Part shown: positions 47,181 through 59,816 of the stretch, piece by piece | How positions within the stretch are numbered: position 1 is the first letter of the stretch | Layout of the letters: every line of letters begins with the position of its first letter | Origin: Toxoplasma gondii ME49 | Taxonomy: Eukaryota > Apicomplexa > Conoidasida > Eucoccidiorida > Sarcocystidae | Assembly: GCF_000006565.2 (NCBI RefSeq) | Contig: NC_031476.1 | Span: 6,542,400 to 6,606,399 of the forward strand | Direction of reading: 5' to 3' | Length of the DNA stretch: 64,000 nt | The notes under the pieces: generated by a model | Database searches by the model: none | The model's input: the letters and a program-made list of their open reading frames with translations, nothing else | What the model was told of the DNA's origin: nothing | Made by a program: the position numbers and the translations under genes

Positions 47181-50040
47181 ACTGCGTTGGTGGCCATCGA
47201 AGAACCTCCAGCACAGAAGGACGAGACACACCAATGTACTTCTCTGTATGTATTTCCCTCTGCATCTCTACATATATTGATGTTTAACTTTCTGTGGAGA
47301 TAGGAGTGCGCAAGGTGTTCGCTTTTTCTCGTCGCTTACAACGCTCAATGCCAGCATGTGCGGGAAACAGTACTTTTTCGTTTGTGACTGTACACGTCTC
47401 TTCGAATAAAAATACTCCACACAATGTTGGAAGCTCCAGTCAAGAGCGTGGTTTGCATATTCAAAACTCCGCAGCTCAGTACCCACTGTCTGCACCTTAG
47501 ATCCTTGAATGCGTCTGCAGCTTGTGCAACTCGTTGGTGCTGGCAGTCACACATGTGCTTCCGCTTGACAAAGACTTCAGTACGCCCAAAGAGCACCGAC
47601 AAGGAAGGAGGCAAGTTGCGAACTGCGGCAAGGTTGACTCAACAAAACAACGTCTTTGGCAGATCGACAAAGAGACCGCTTGAGGCCGGAAAATGTCTGC
47701 GTTTTCAGAGGTTTTTCGTTTCTCGTGAGAGTCGACGGTGACGCACTTTGTGTTGCTCTTGCCTCCTCTCCATGATTACATATATATATATATACCCATA
47801 TATCGATGTTTCCCTTCGCATCATGTGTGAAGTATTGTGAGACGGACAAGTATGTCCTTGCCCCCGAGTTTTCGGCCTTGTTGTGGTATCAAGGATCATT
47901 TGGAAGCCCATCCGCTATTGTCCATTTGCCTTACGCGTGACGAACAGAACTTCGCAAAAGGCAGAGACACAACACGATTTGCAACAATAATCCTTAAATA
48001 TAAAGCGCGGAATCGAAATGGTGTGGAGCAGCCGTACTAGGGGAGGATGCTGAACTACCGCACGTAGCGCTCTGAGAGAGGTATCGTTGTAGCAAATGAT
48101 GGCGACAGCCTGACGTATATACTGTAAAAAAATATTTACAAAAGACACCCCTAGCGTTTGTGACAGAGACTTCTTCCTTAGTGTTCCAGCTAAACTCGCT
48201 TGATCGGAGTGAAGCAAACGCCATGAAAGTGCACGAACCCACTCTCAGGAAACTTTCCAAATCCATCTGTGGACTGCGGAACCAGCAGCAGCCCGCCTGC
48301 TACTGCCTGGGGACTGGAACTCGAGAAGTTCTGCGTCGAGTTCCAAGCAGCGTGTACTTGAAAACCCAACATTTACTAGCAAGGTGTACAAATGCCATGA
48401 CTCTGTCTCTCTGGTTGTCTCATCACCCCACTTCATACTGTGTCACAAGGTGTCTGCACAGTCTAGTGCGAACGTTCCCCGTACCTCCAGAAAAGAAAGA
48501 CTGCCTTTTCTAGGCTGTGACACAAGTCGTCAACTAGGAAAACTGTCTGGTCCAACAGTACACATACTAGGATGTACTGCCTCCGGCATTTCATCAGGTA
48601 GCCTAACCCCTAGGTTTTCTGTATCACTCGTTGAATTCGTATCGAGATTTAGATCGAAAAACTACTTCAATTCTCAAACGAAGCGCAACTGGTTTGCCCC
48701 AGGCCCCTGCAGGTGGACAGTAAAACTACAACGAGTCCACTCTGCAACTGTCGCGGGCGTAGCAGTACACGTCTAGAAACGCGAGGGAAAGGGACGAGAA
48801 GAATTTGGTTTTCTTCGACACGACCCTGAGTTCATTCTACATCGGTTATCCTCTACGCGGAACGCAGGGAGTCACTGGTATTCCTCGCACTGACAGCGAG
48901 AGTCAGCGACCGCACAAATCTCTCCGACCCGCTAAAAGAAGAGTGTTTTGTTGAAACAGAGGCTGCTCTCTCAAGCAAGAGAGTTGCATGCGCCAGCGAG
49001 GAGCCGTCTTTACAACAGAAGTATGGAAGCGTTCGGGAACAAGAAACAGAGACATGGTGCCATGGAGTTCGACCACCCTTCGTCTCCGCGTCCGCAGTCT
49101 GCTGACCCCGGACACGGTCCGTCCGTCTGTCTTCCTTTGGCTTGTCTTCATCTGGCGTGTGTTTCTCTTTCTTTCTTTTCCTCCCTCTTCGCTGTCGAGC
49201 TCTCGGGTGATGCCCGCGTTCCAGGTCCAGACGGGCGCTCAAGCGGAAGCGCTTCAGTCGACCGTCGTGGGCGGTGGAATGCAAGTCTGAATTTCGTGTC
49301 TCAGAATTCCTCTTCTGATGAGTGCCAGTTGCGTGAGAAGCAGCGACGACGCTGCTTGCGGGGTGATCGAGACCGGCAAGTCCGTCGACACTCCACCTAA
49401 CTTGCAAGTGGTTGTCTCTTCTCGCTCTTTCGCTTTGCTGCTCTTGCTCACTGTTTCTCCACGACTGCGTCTCGCATCTGCAAATGCGTCTCTCGGGGAC
49501 ACAAACAGGAGCGCTCTTTGCTTTGCAGCCGCCTCCATATCCCTCCCAGCCGTTTGTGGCAAAGAGGTCTTTTCGCTGTCTCCTTTCTTGGTGTCTCCCT
49601 CGGAGGCCCCCCGCGCCGAGTTGCGCGTTTCGGAGAAACGCGCGTCGGCACAGAGGACCAGGCGCGAGCATGCCTACGAAGAAACGCCAGACAACGCGAC
49701 AAGAAAGGATGCAAGCGCAATCGACGTAGGGAAGCTGAAGAACAGACGAGACAGCTCCCGTGAGGCCAGAAACTCAAGAGGCAAAGCAAAAGGAGAAAAA
49801 CACCAAGGATAACTCCTGAGAGAACACACCCTTCTCTAGCAACGAGGGCACACTTAGGGGTGGCCAGAACAGGAAACGAACGTGAGAAAAATCGCTTGTA
49901 AATTCATCAAGAAACGCTCTCGTCAGAGGGCTTCGTCGAAAACAAAAACGTGCACCTCACACGCAAGAAGACGAAAAAGAAAAAAACCACGCGAAGCTGG
50001 CAAGTCTAAAAGTTGTTCAGCTGCTGTCGCCTTCCCTTCC
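47181..50040. other. Convergent spacer between the SRS-like and helical-repeat genes
   Basis: Most of this is without supported coding features. A short (TA)n tract lies at 47778-47802. Between 48850 and 49800 several ORFs overlap on both strands, but none carries a family motif. One minus-strand frame (about 49260-49400) is phase 0 and helical (QAASSLLLTQLALI) and could be an alternative 3' exon of the helical-repeat gene; its acceptor has a poor polypyrimidine tract. Confidence 0.45.
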
Positions 50041-53000
50041 TCACTCTGTCTTCTTCTCCATCTGAAACTTCTTCCAGTTCTGCAGAAAACGCACCTCAAC
50101 TAAGCCGACAGATTGGAAGTCCACACCTCCCGAAGGAGCCAGCGGCAGGGGGGGGGCGACGTCCGCCTCCTCGAGGAAGCAGCAAAAGTCGACTGTCTTT
50201 GGAGCGAGCGCGAACTGTGGAGAGGCGGCGCTGCTCTGCGCGAGAGAAGAAAAAACAGACAAGACACAACACCAAGACTCACCTTTCTACACAAACGCAG
50301 AACGTCTAAAGTACAGACACGCGCCTGTCTTCGGTTTCCATGAGTCGAGGGAAGGTGGACCTCGCGCTGTGTCCAGTCCCAGGGACCTTTTTTGTTGTGG
50401 GGAAGCCCTCCTGTCGGCTTATTGTCGGGTCCATATATACCCACACCGCGTTCACGTTCTCCGTCCGGGTGTAGCGACCCCCTTTTGTCCTCTCACACCT
50501 CTCTCGGCTTATCTTCGGACCGCGCTTCCCCCCCCCTTCGTTTCCGCTCCCTCTTCTCGCGTTCGCCAACACCCTCTTCTGACCTCCCTCAGGCCTTCCG
50601 GACTTCGCCTGCGGTTCACGGTCGACCCAAAGCTTCTCTGGGGTCTTCTTCCTCTTGGACTCGAGGCGCCGCGGCCTGCTCTGTCTCACCTTGGCTGCTC
50701 CCTTCGCTTCGACGAGAAAGAGGCTCGCCGCCTCCTTCAGAGCGCGCCTGTCGCGGAGATTCAAGCTGAGGAACTGCGGCTTCAGCAAGTCGAGGAACCG
50801 CTCGACAGTCTTCGCCAGAGCTTCTGCCTCGCGGGCGATCAGAGGGTCGCCCCCCTGGCCACCCTCTCGGCGTCTGAGAGGCGCATCAGAGACAAACGAA
50901 GAGACAAAAGCTGAAACGGTTCAGCCGAAAGAGACGTCAGAGAGACGGCGGCGCTTGTTGTTGAGACTCCTCATGAAGGTGGAGAAGAACCACGCGTCGA
51001 TGTTTACGTCCCTGGAAATGGCCTCTTCGGCAACTGGCGTCAGCGAATCGCACGAGACGGAGAAGTGTGAGAAGGACGCACACGAGGGATGCGCAAGCCA
51101 GCGGGAGAAAGGCGCTCTCTCTCGAGTATACAGAGGCAATGAGGAGAGAGTTGCCCGCAGCAAAAAGCTCCGAAATGCGTGAACGCAACACAAGAAAATA
51201 AGGATGGTTCCCTCACTGGATATGCTGAAAGAGCACCAAAGCCGAGGCGCTCAGAAGCTGCTGAAGCTGAGCAGCCGAGAGACGCGGCGCCATCGCCAGC
51301 AAGGACGGCTGAGACAAGAGAGCGACCTACACAGAGACGGAGACAGAGGAGAAGGACGAAGAGCGCAGCGGTGAGGTAGAGGACGAACACCGCAGCTTGA
51401 AGCCACAGCCACGAATCAAGAGATGGAAAACAAGAAGACGGAGTGTTTTTCTCTCGAGATACAGGGTCAACGGCACACACGAGGGGGAAGCGACAGAAAC
51501 AATCGTCGGCAAAAAGATGAAAACGAGGAAAGTGGAAACGAAACGAAAAATCAAATAGACAGCCAGACAGCAGTTACGCGAGAGAGTAAAAAACAGGCAA
51601 CACAACAATCCCCCCCGACCTTCAAAGGACGCGGAAGGCATCGGACTCTCTTTGGCTCTCTGTTTTGCCATTTGACCTTGTACATTTATACACATATATA
51701 AAGACGCATATATATACATATATACATATATATAAAGGGGAGCCTGTTGTTTGTGTTTCACTTGGCTTACCCCCCCACTCCCCCCCCAGTCTTCTCTTTT
51801 CTGATCTTCCATCTGCTCCTCTAAATAAACAAATGTACATATGTATATATATATATATATACATGTATGCGTATACGTCATGAGAGTGGTTGTGTCTTTC
51901 TACTGATTTTGTTCATCGTTTTACAGGAAGCCGGAGGTCAGCGGGCGCTAGGCGCGTCAAATGGAGAAGGGCCTCTGGCAGCTGCGTCGCGAGAAAGGCC
52001 GCCTTTTGGCTGTGAAGTTCCACGGCTTCTGAAACCTTCTGGAGCAGCTGACTGTCGCGCAGTCTGAAAAAGAACAAAAACAAACAAGACCAGTGCACAG
52101 TCCGTTTCCTGGACTTCTTCCTCACAACCAACAAACATACACCGGCATATATTCATACATAAATACATATATATACATATATATGTATATACAATATACA
52201 AGTGTCGATTCTCCATCTCACGAAACGTATGTATGTATGCATGTATGTAAAGATATGCATATTCACCACAGGCACAATTGCATCAATTGTGAGTCTAACA
52301 GCACACGTAGACCTAGATAAATATGTAAGCCTAGGCACATTTACACTTCGACACAAACCTGCATGTTTACATATGTAACGGGAATGACAGCATGTGTATT
52401 TGCAAGGAAGGACGCTTCCAGGAGAAGCTGCGCATGCTCATATATATATGTATATATATATACATGCATATGCATAGTTGTGTCAGTGTATATTTGTATA
52501 TTCTGTAACAGAGGGGTATGTGGGGTGCTGCCTGGCGAGGAGCAAAAAAGCTACGAGCTCATGGAGCGTCACAGGGGAAAGGATTTCAAGTACCTCAGTA
52601 GGTCGAGGTGACGCAGGAGAGCGAGCAGCTGGTCTCCGCGATCCGTCGCACGATTCACTTTGTCTGCCATGTCGGACCTCCTGGGGAGCAGACGAGAGAC
52701 ACATGAAGGACATCGAGTTCGCCAGATTGCGACGTTCACAGCAATGTCGGGGATTCGCAGATCCCGCGCGACCAGCATCGGCTCTATTGATGGTCGTCGT
52801 CGTTATCCCCTCACCCGACATGTTCTCTTTCAACTGGTTTTCACAAACAGAGCCCCCTGAATGCCCCCAGGCTCATCGATCCACGATACGGCGACCGAAA
52901 CCGCAGGCCACAGGTTGTATCCATATCTATCCATATATAAACATATATATACATATATATACATATATATACATATATATAAATACATATATATACATAT

Positions 53001-56000
53001 ATATACATATATGTATGTATATATATGCGTATATGCAGACGTATAAGTGTATATGAATAGACCTTTACTCTCCAGCTGGAAAAGTGTGAATAGATACGTG
53101 CATCTTTATTTGTCCCTACACGAACAAGAGTATCAACTTCTGGGCGTACATGTATGGAGAGGCATCTCTCTGTATACGACTGTCTGTCGGTCTAGACACA
53201 CCCATACGAATCGGTATCTGTCTGTCTTCGACTCTTCATCTATCTTCACGAATAGACAAATGTCTTTGCAGCGCGTTGATGGGTCTGCTAGACTGGACGC
53301 TATCGACAGCGCGCGAGCGCGGGAGACGTCAGACTTGACCTCGACAGAAGAAGGAGGTCTCGCACGCACCGACTTGACAAGGCAAGAAGCGACATCTCCC
53401 AGAGCATCCCCGGCCTACACTTTGGCTCTCTGTATCTCTCTGAATCTCGCATTCTCATCTTTCACTTTGTCCCCGTCAGGCTCGGCTTGTCACAAGTGAA
53501 GCTCGCCTCTTCAACGGTTCAGTGCCTCGCCGTATCAACGCCAACTGACCTGAGAGGTTCTTCGATCCCAGCGAGGTCCAGGCGCCGTGCGGCGGCGACT
53601 GCGCGCAGAGTGTCGTGGAGAGGAAAGGCCTGAATGGACAAGAAAACAGAATGCGTTTCCAGTTCTCTCTCTTTGCCGAAGAAAGGCTCGCACGGCTCTT
53701 CCTTTTCGCCATCTTCCTCTCTTTGAAAGAGCACCAACGTCTTCTTCGTCAGTCCCTTCTCCTTGTGAGGATGCAGCGAACTGTGCTCTCTCTCTCTCTC
53801 TGCACCGCTTCCGCGCTGGACTCCCCTCCAACTTGCTCTGCGTTCGCCCCCCATTTCGATGCCCAGCTGATGGAGATCGTGGAGAAGCCGCACCAGAAGG
53901 AGCGACGCGAGAGAAGAGACGGAACAGCGAATGGCGCAGAAGCATTGACACACGAGACCTTGAAAACAGAGGGGCCGGAAGGCATCTCCCGCGACTTCTT
54001 CGTCCCTCCGGTTCCCCCCGATGATAAGAATCGACGTCCTGTATCGATAAGACGAGAGCGCGAGACTCTTCGAAACCCACTACGCAGACGCATCTGAGAG
54101 ATGCGTCTTTTCACAGCGAACGGCCAGCACCGTCCGAGGATGGACAGTTCAACGCCTTCCCTCAGTCCGCTACAGAACGCCTGCTCGCATCGCCGCGCGT
54201 CTGCAGTTCTGAAGAAAATCATCCGCCCTCTCGCTTGGTCAGGTGCGTCTGTCTCTACCTCCCTTTTTCATCCTGCACCAAGACAGGAGCGAACGTAGGT
54301 CTTAAAGAACACTGCGAAAAGCTTCGCCTCGTCGCGCACCTGGCCATGCTGTTCGGCGCAAGCGACGCAGGCGTCCACCAAAGCCGATTGGCTGTAACGC
54401 TGTCGACTCAGACCCTCCAGGCACCTGCGCAGAGCAAAAAGCAGCGAAGCAACAAAGGAAAAGAAGAACGCGCTGAGAAGGAAGTGACGTGCACACGCAG
54501 AAACCAAAGGAGATGGAGAGAAACGCAACCCAGGAAAGAAGAAGGAAAACGAAAAAACGCAGATGTAGAAAGAGAAGGAGAAGCAGATGCAGAGCGAGAA
54601 GACCTACATCTAGAAAGAGACGAAGAGGAGAACGAGGACTCGGAAAAAAAGTCCATCTAGCAAGAGAGAGATATAAAAAAGAGAGATGGAGGACTCTCGA
54701 AGTGAGTGGGAGGGGAGACGAGCGACATGGGGGAGAGAAAAGACAAATTGAAAAACGACAGAGGAGAGTCGGAGAAGGGAACTGAAAATGCGGACTCAAA
54801 AGCGAAGGTGCTCACCCGTCGTAGACGTACGCGAGATGCACACAGTGGGGGCGACAACACAAATGGCTTTCGCGAGGCGACTCGTTAGCCAGGCAAGGAC
54901 TGGACCCAGAGAAAAAAGACCGTTGTGAGGGAAAGAAGAACGGAAGGCACCACAACGAGGAAAGACGCTTTGACAGAAACGAGCGTCACGACACACAGGC
55001 CTTAAAAAGAAAGGGAAGAGACAGCTGGTCACGTAGGGGTGTACATGCATGCAGGGACGCAGGAGACGCAGAGGCTCAATAAAACGACATGCACCGACGG
55101 CTAACGACAAGACGCAATCCCACACACAAGCGCCGCGGCGGCGTTCCCTCGTCCTAGGCTTTGGACGTCGACACAAGTTCCGTTTAGCAGTCTCAGTTCG
55201 AAAATAGATATGCGAGCTGGACTACAGCCTCAGATCCGGTAGCCCGCTCAGAACGCGTCAGGAAACGGACGTTTCTTGAACGTCCAGAAGATCGACTTTT
55301 TTGGCGACGCCAGAGTCACTGTTGGTCTCTGACGGACGCTGCATGCGCTGAGTGCAGAATGTCCATGGAAGGTCAGTCTTCACTTACACACAAAACCAGC
55401 CGCAGCAGTTCGTGAAAAGGCGAGTGCTACAGCTTATTGCCTACGAAACCTACAGAGCTTTATATGTATATATATATATATATGTATATATATGTATATA
55501 TATGTATATATATGTATATATATGTATATAGATGTATGTATATATATATATATGTGTGTATGTATGTATAGGTATATATGTGTATGTATATGTGTGTATG
55601 TATGTATAGGTATGCATGCATGCGCGTGACTGGCGTGGTGAGTCGGAAGACAGTACACGAGAAAATAAAGGAGACTTGAGTTTGAGCTCTAAAAGACAGC
55701 CGCCTGCCGCAGCAATGTTACCAAGGCGACTGCTGGATGTTTTGTCATCTAGGCTAAAAAAGTAATTATACATCTTTGTATAAAGACCAATATGTCACTA
55801 AACGCGCGCAGGTGAACGGTTTCGCGGAGAACGGATCTTCTTGTCGAAAAAAGCACTGGGAGCGGGACTCGAGGTCCCCTCTTCGCACCTGAAGAGAAGG
55901 GCGATGTATCTCCTTTGCGCGACCTCGTCTCCAGTCTCAAGGCTCTGTTCTCCGGCGCGAAGGTCCGAGGCGAGAAGCTGCGCCTGTGTGGCGAGGCCAT

Positions 56001-58101
56001 CCAGAAGGGGAAGGCGAGGAGACAGCAGACTGCCCACAGTTCGGCATAGAGAGTCAAGAAGCGCGGCGTCGAACGCATACATCTTCTCCTCGATATGCTT
56101 CGTCAGCGGATCTCGAATCTGGCAAGACGGCAAACGAACCAAAGTCCTATCTGCACTTCATTTGTTTTCGCGTCCACACACACGGATGCAGGCAGCTTCA
56201 CAAACGGTCCGTCGCAGAGGCAGCGGAGCTCTCTCTGTGTCGACGAGTGAGGTTTGTCTACGCAGACGAGGTATGGACGAAAGGACTCGAATCGCCGACG
56301 CAAGAAGCGCCGCGACTGCGTCTTTGTCTGTCCGAGGAGTAGGGTGGCGGTGAGTCTTGTGTCTGCATGTAGGCTCTCGAAGGGGAAGCAGTGCAAGCGT
56401 TCCACCTTGGACTGTCCGCCGAAGCCGCCGACATGCTCAAGGCGGCAGAAAGGTCCGGCGGGCACAGAACCTGGTGGAAACGATTGAAGGCGAGGGAGGG
56501 GCAGCGTCGGCAGAGAAAGCGAGGTGCGACATGCAAAGCGGGTTTGGAAACTTCCTTCAATCGACCCTGTCTCGCAGGGAGACGACTTCTCCGGCTGCTA
56601 TCCTTACCGAAGGGTGACAGAGGCCGAGGCGCGCGGAGAGCGAGAGAAGAGCTGCGAGGCGCTTCGGGGAAGGCTCGACCAGCTGGTCTTCGAGCCTGCG
56701 AGGTCGCACCACAAAAGACACACAGAAGAGAGAGGAGAGTCGAGTTGCGAACGGCGACGGAAGAGAGGGGAGAGCGAGTCAGCAACAGTGAAGCCTGTGC
56801 AGCGGGAGAGACGGGGACGCCGAGGCCCCGCGGCCGCGAGGCGGAGGAGGCGAGAGAGAAGAGCAAAGCGCAGAAGGGGAAGAAGGGAGACCAGGAAGTG
56901 AAGAAGAGAGAGAAACGCAGAACAGAGGAAAAGGAAACGGTTCGTCTCAACGCGCGGCCGAAAACGAAGACCCCACTGCAGACGTTTGCAGGAGAGGCCG
57001 ACCCAAAGACGGAGCACTTGGCCGGCTGGAGCATTTTTATTTTAAAGCAGTTGGGCACTGTAAGAAGTAGAAGCTGCAACGGAGCCACAACGCGACGAGA
57101 CCGTAGATTCTTTTGAAGGACTTCGCGTCTCAAAGTGGGGTTCACCCTGTTCACTTCTTCAGAAGGTTTTCTGCGAGTTGATGTGAAGCGTTTGGACAGT
57201 GTTTTAGAAGCCTCTTGTGACTTTTCGTCTTGAAACATGCGTTCAGGGATCCCCGCGTTGCTTTCTTCGCTCCTTCGCTCTCAACGCGACGACTGTTCTT
57301 TCCTTCGTCGTCTTCCAGGAATCGCTCGAGGCCGGACAACAGATGCAACTGACAGACTTCTGCAGTGCGAGTCTTTTGCAGAGAAGTTGAGAGCCGAGAA
57401 GGAAGCCAAGCGGGAGAGGGATCCGTTGGCGGGGACCTTGAAGCGTGTCTGCTCAGGAGACAGCTCGAGTGCATGCGCGGAGGGCTCCTACCTGCCGGCG
57501 ACGGCTGCGAGGAGTGCTTCGTCGGAGTAGGGGAAGGACGCGAAGTCAGAGAGAATGTCGAGAATCTCTGGAGGATAGAATCGATCTGAGAGCGCGAAGA
57601 AGCGCTGGGACGCGACGCGCAGAAACGCCGGATCTACGATTTTCGCCTGTGTCTGAGGACAGAGACACACGGAGGCAAAGGCAAGTCTTCCTGGCCCTCA
57701 GGGACGGACCAACGAGAAACAGAGAACGAAAGGGAAAAACAGGCAATCGCGACGACGGAGAAGACACGCTAAAGAAGAGAGACAGAGACATCGACGACGA
57801 CGCGAAGCCGAAGCTGCCCGGGGGGACGATGCCTAAGAACAGGAAGAAGAGGTCCAGTAGCCTGCCCCCGCTATTTGCCTCGGCTCCCTTCTGACGAGGC
57901 CGACCGCTTGCTGCGCAGACTTCGACGTTGCATTTCGTCTTGTGCAGGAGAAACGCAGACACTGTTTCTCTTGGGGAACGAGACGAGCAGAAGACGCGGA
58001 CTCACAGCTTCTCGGAGAAGCGATCGATACTCCTCTGGGGATGCCTTTAGGAGCGAAAGAAATCTCTGCGCCGGCAAGTACCCTGAACCTCGTGCGTCCT
58101 T
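50041..58101 (-). CDS. Intron-rich alpha-helical repeat protein, HPR/FASTK-like organellar RNA-binding candidate (5' end missing)
   Basis: Exons recovered on the minus strand: 58006-58101, 57492-57652, 56608-56695, 56406-56470, one from 56362 leftward to about 56200, 55889-56118, 54295-54424, probable coding within about 53850-54085, 53550-53629, 52594-52680, 51925-52063, 51217-51308, 50690-50873 and 50041-50235 (TGA). Most junctions agree in phase; the two gaps are around 56119-56361 and 53630-54294. The product is almost all short helical pairs, for example [71 protein letters not shown] and [15 protein letters not shown]. This rhythm of about 35-40 residues recalls the heptatricopeptide (HPR) and FASTK-type proteins that bind organellar RNA in apicomplexans. 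I saw no clear C-terminal RAP domain; the end reads [14 protein letters not shown]. The start lies upstream of 58101 in a low-complexity region. Function is inferred from repeat style only. Confidence 0.62.
51684..51872. repeat. Paired ATATATAC microsatellites in a helical-repeat gene intron
   Basis: Two tracts (51687-51738 and 51838-51866) of ATATATAC/TA flank a C-homopolymer-rich segment. They lie inside the intron between exons 51217-51308 and 51925-52063. Confidence 0.85.
52146..52470. repeat. ATATATAC/TGTATG microsatellites in a helical-repeat gene intron
   Basis: Tracts at about 52148-52200, 52226-52250 and 52438-52470 lie inside the intron between exons 51925-52063 and 52594-52680. 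Confidence 0.8.
52918..53055. repeat. Long ATATATAC microsatellite in a helical-repeat gene intron
   Basis: About 12 near-perfect ATATATAC units run from about 52935, passing into TGTATATATGCG variants. They lie in the intron between exons 52594-52680 and 53550-53629. Confidence 0.92.
55460..55625. repeat. GTATATAT microsatellite ending in TGCATGCATGC
   Basis: GTATATAT units (the complement of ATATATAC) run from about 55463 to 55612 and then pass into ATGCATGCATGCG. They lie in the intron between exons 54295-54424 and 55889-56118. Confidence 0.9.
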
Positions 58102-59816
58102 CTGCGAGAGCCGGAGCGAAGAGAAGCGGCGAGGAGAAGACAGAGAGGAAGAGGCGACATGCAGACAGGGATCAGAGCAGAGAGCAGAGGGAGGAGCGCG
58201 CTGGGCAGGCGACGAAAGCGAGGGCCGCGTGAGAGAGGAAACGAAGTGACACAGGCAAGAGAAAGAGTTGAGAGACGGAGAGCGACAAACAGAGAGAGGA
58301 CGCGTCTGCAGAGCTCGGCGAGAGCCGAGAGAAGAGAGGAAAGAAGAGGAGAGATGTGAGGAGAGATGTGAGGAGAGAGGGGACGATGAACGAGAGGCAG
58401 AAGGGGGAGAAGAGACTTCTTGGCGTGTGGGGCTGGGAGAAGAGCAGAAAGAGAGAGAGGAGGAAGAAAGCGAGAAGAGACGTCGGTGGACACAGAAGGA
58501 AGGCAGAGAAGAAGAAAAGCGAGAGAAGCGCGTGAGGGGGGGGAAAGGAATGGAGACCGCAGATGCGAGAGGAGAGAGACGTCCACGCGAAGCAGCAGAG
58601 ACGCGACCGCGACAGCGGCGAGAGACTGGGAGAGACAGACGGAGGCCGCGCGGCCGCGCGAGGCTGTCTTCGGCTGGGAGCCGCATTGCGGAGCACTGAA
58701 GACAGAGACGAAGAAGTTGACAAAGAGTGCGAAAAAAAGGGAAACAGGGTGAAGGAAAGGAGACGAAGAAGAAGAAAGAGAAAGAGAAAGAGACAGCGAA
58801 GAGGGAGAATCAGGCGAGGGAGAGAGGTCCGTGTGAAAAGGCAGTGAGGAGAAGAGCTAAGGTCGGAGCTTGAACAGAACGCGACCTTCCCCAAGTCGTC
58901 GGAGTGCAAGAGGACAAGAGGACAAGAGGATGAACAGAGAAGGAGGAAAGAGAGAAAGAAGAAATTGGATGAGAGGCATGCGTCCGCGGAAGAGCGACTG
59001 CCAAGAGAGGAACGCGAGAGTCGCGAGGACGAAGGAGCGACGAAAAGGATAAAAAGAAGCAGAGGCAGAACTTCAACGTCCGTAGAAATCATCCAGGAAC
59101 ATGAGCAGCGAGCGTCGTTCCTCCCCGGGAGAAGCCCGGTGTACGTACACCTCAACCGTTGTCTCTCCCACAACAGAGAGGGTCCGAGGAATGTCGTTGA
59201 AATGTCCAGACGACCCCACCAGCAAGACCAGCGCGGCGAAGAAGCGACATGGAAACCGTTTTCTTTTTTTCACTCGTCGAGAGTTGAGCGACCGGACATG
59301 CAATGTCGAACACCGATCGCGCATGCATGCATCTTCTCCTTGCGCTTTCTCGGCATCTTGTTCATTCACTCGACGCGTCCGCCAGTGCGTCTGTGTTTTC
59401 TGCAGCCATTTGATTCCTTCTCTCTAGAGAAAGGCTTGAAGCGCCGCCTTCCTCCTGGGGAGGCGTCTCCTACTTCCCCAGAACCTGGAACAATGGAGGA
59501 GGACTAAGCTGTTCCACCTTTTCTTTCTTCCTCTCCGTCCATCCCTTTTCTCTCCTTTCTGTCTCTCCTCCCTTTCCTGGCTTCTCTTGTCTTCTCTCCT
59601 TCTCCTCTCTTTTCTCGTCTTCCTCTTCTCGTTCTCAGGCCTCTTCTCCTCTGCTTCTTCCTTGCCTGCCCCCGGTCTGCCCGCTCGTCTTCCACATCGT
59701 TCCACGTCAAAACCAATTCCTCCGCGCTCCTTCTTCTCCCGCTCCTTCTCCCGCGTAGTCTCCCTGTTCTCTTTTCTCTTCTTCTTTCTTCCCTCGGGCA
59801 GCTTCCGTTCTGCACC
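58102..59816. promoter_or_regulatory. Divergent 5' region: helical-repeat gene (minus) and WDR33 homologue (plus)
   Basis: The plus strand is strongly purine-rich from about 58130 to 59060 and pyrimidine-rich from 59510 to 59790, just before the WDR33 ATG. Long minus-strand Ser/Leu frames at 57871-59173 mirror the purine bias and probably include untranslated or intronic sequence of the helical-repeat gene, whose start must lie here. TGCATGCA occurs at 59324-59331, about 490 bp before the WDR33 ATG. A short tandem repeat of GAGAGATGTGAG units lies near 58352-58378. Confidence 0.5.

Noticed and set aside
48853..49671. Minus-strand ORF of 272 codons and overlapping plus-strand ORFs
   Set aside because: Highly basic composition, no motif, and no splice or signal features to choose one frame.
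58172..59173. Minus-strand ORF of 333 codons rich in Ser/Leu/Phe
   Set aside because: It mirrors the strong purine bias of the plus strand, and frames are open on several phases. I could not support it as the N-terminus of the helical-repeat protein.
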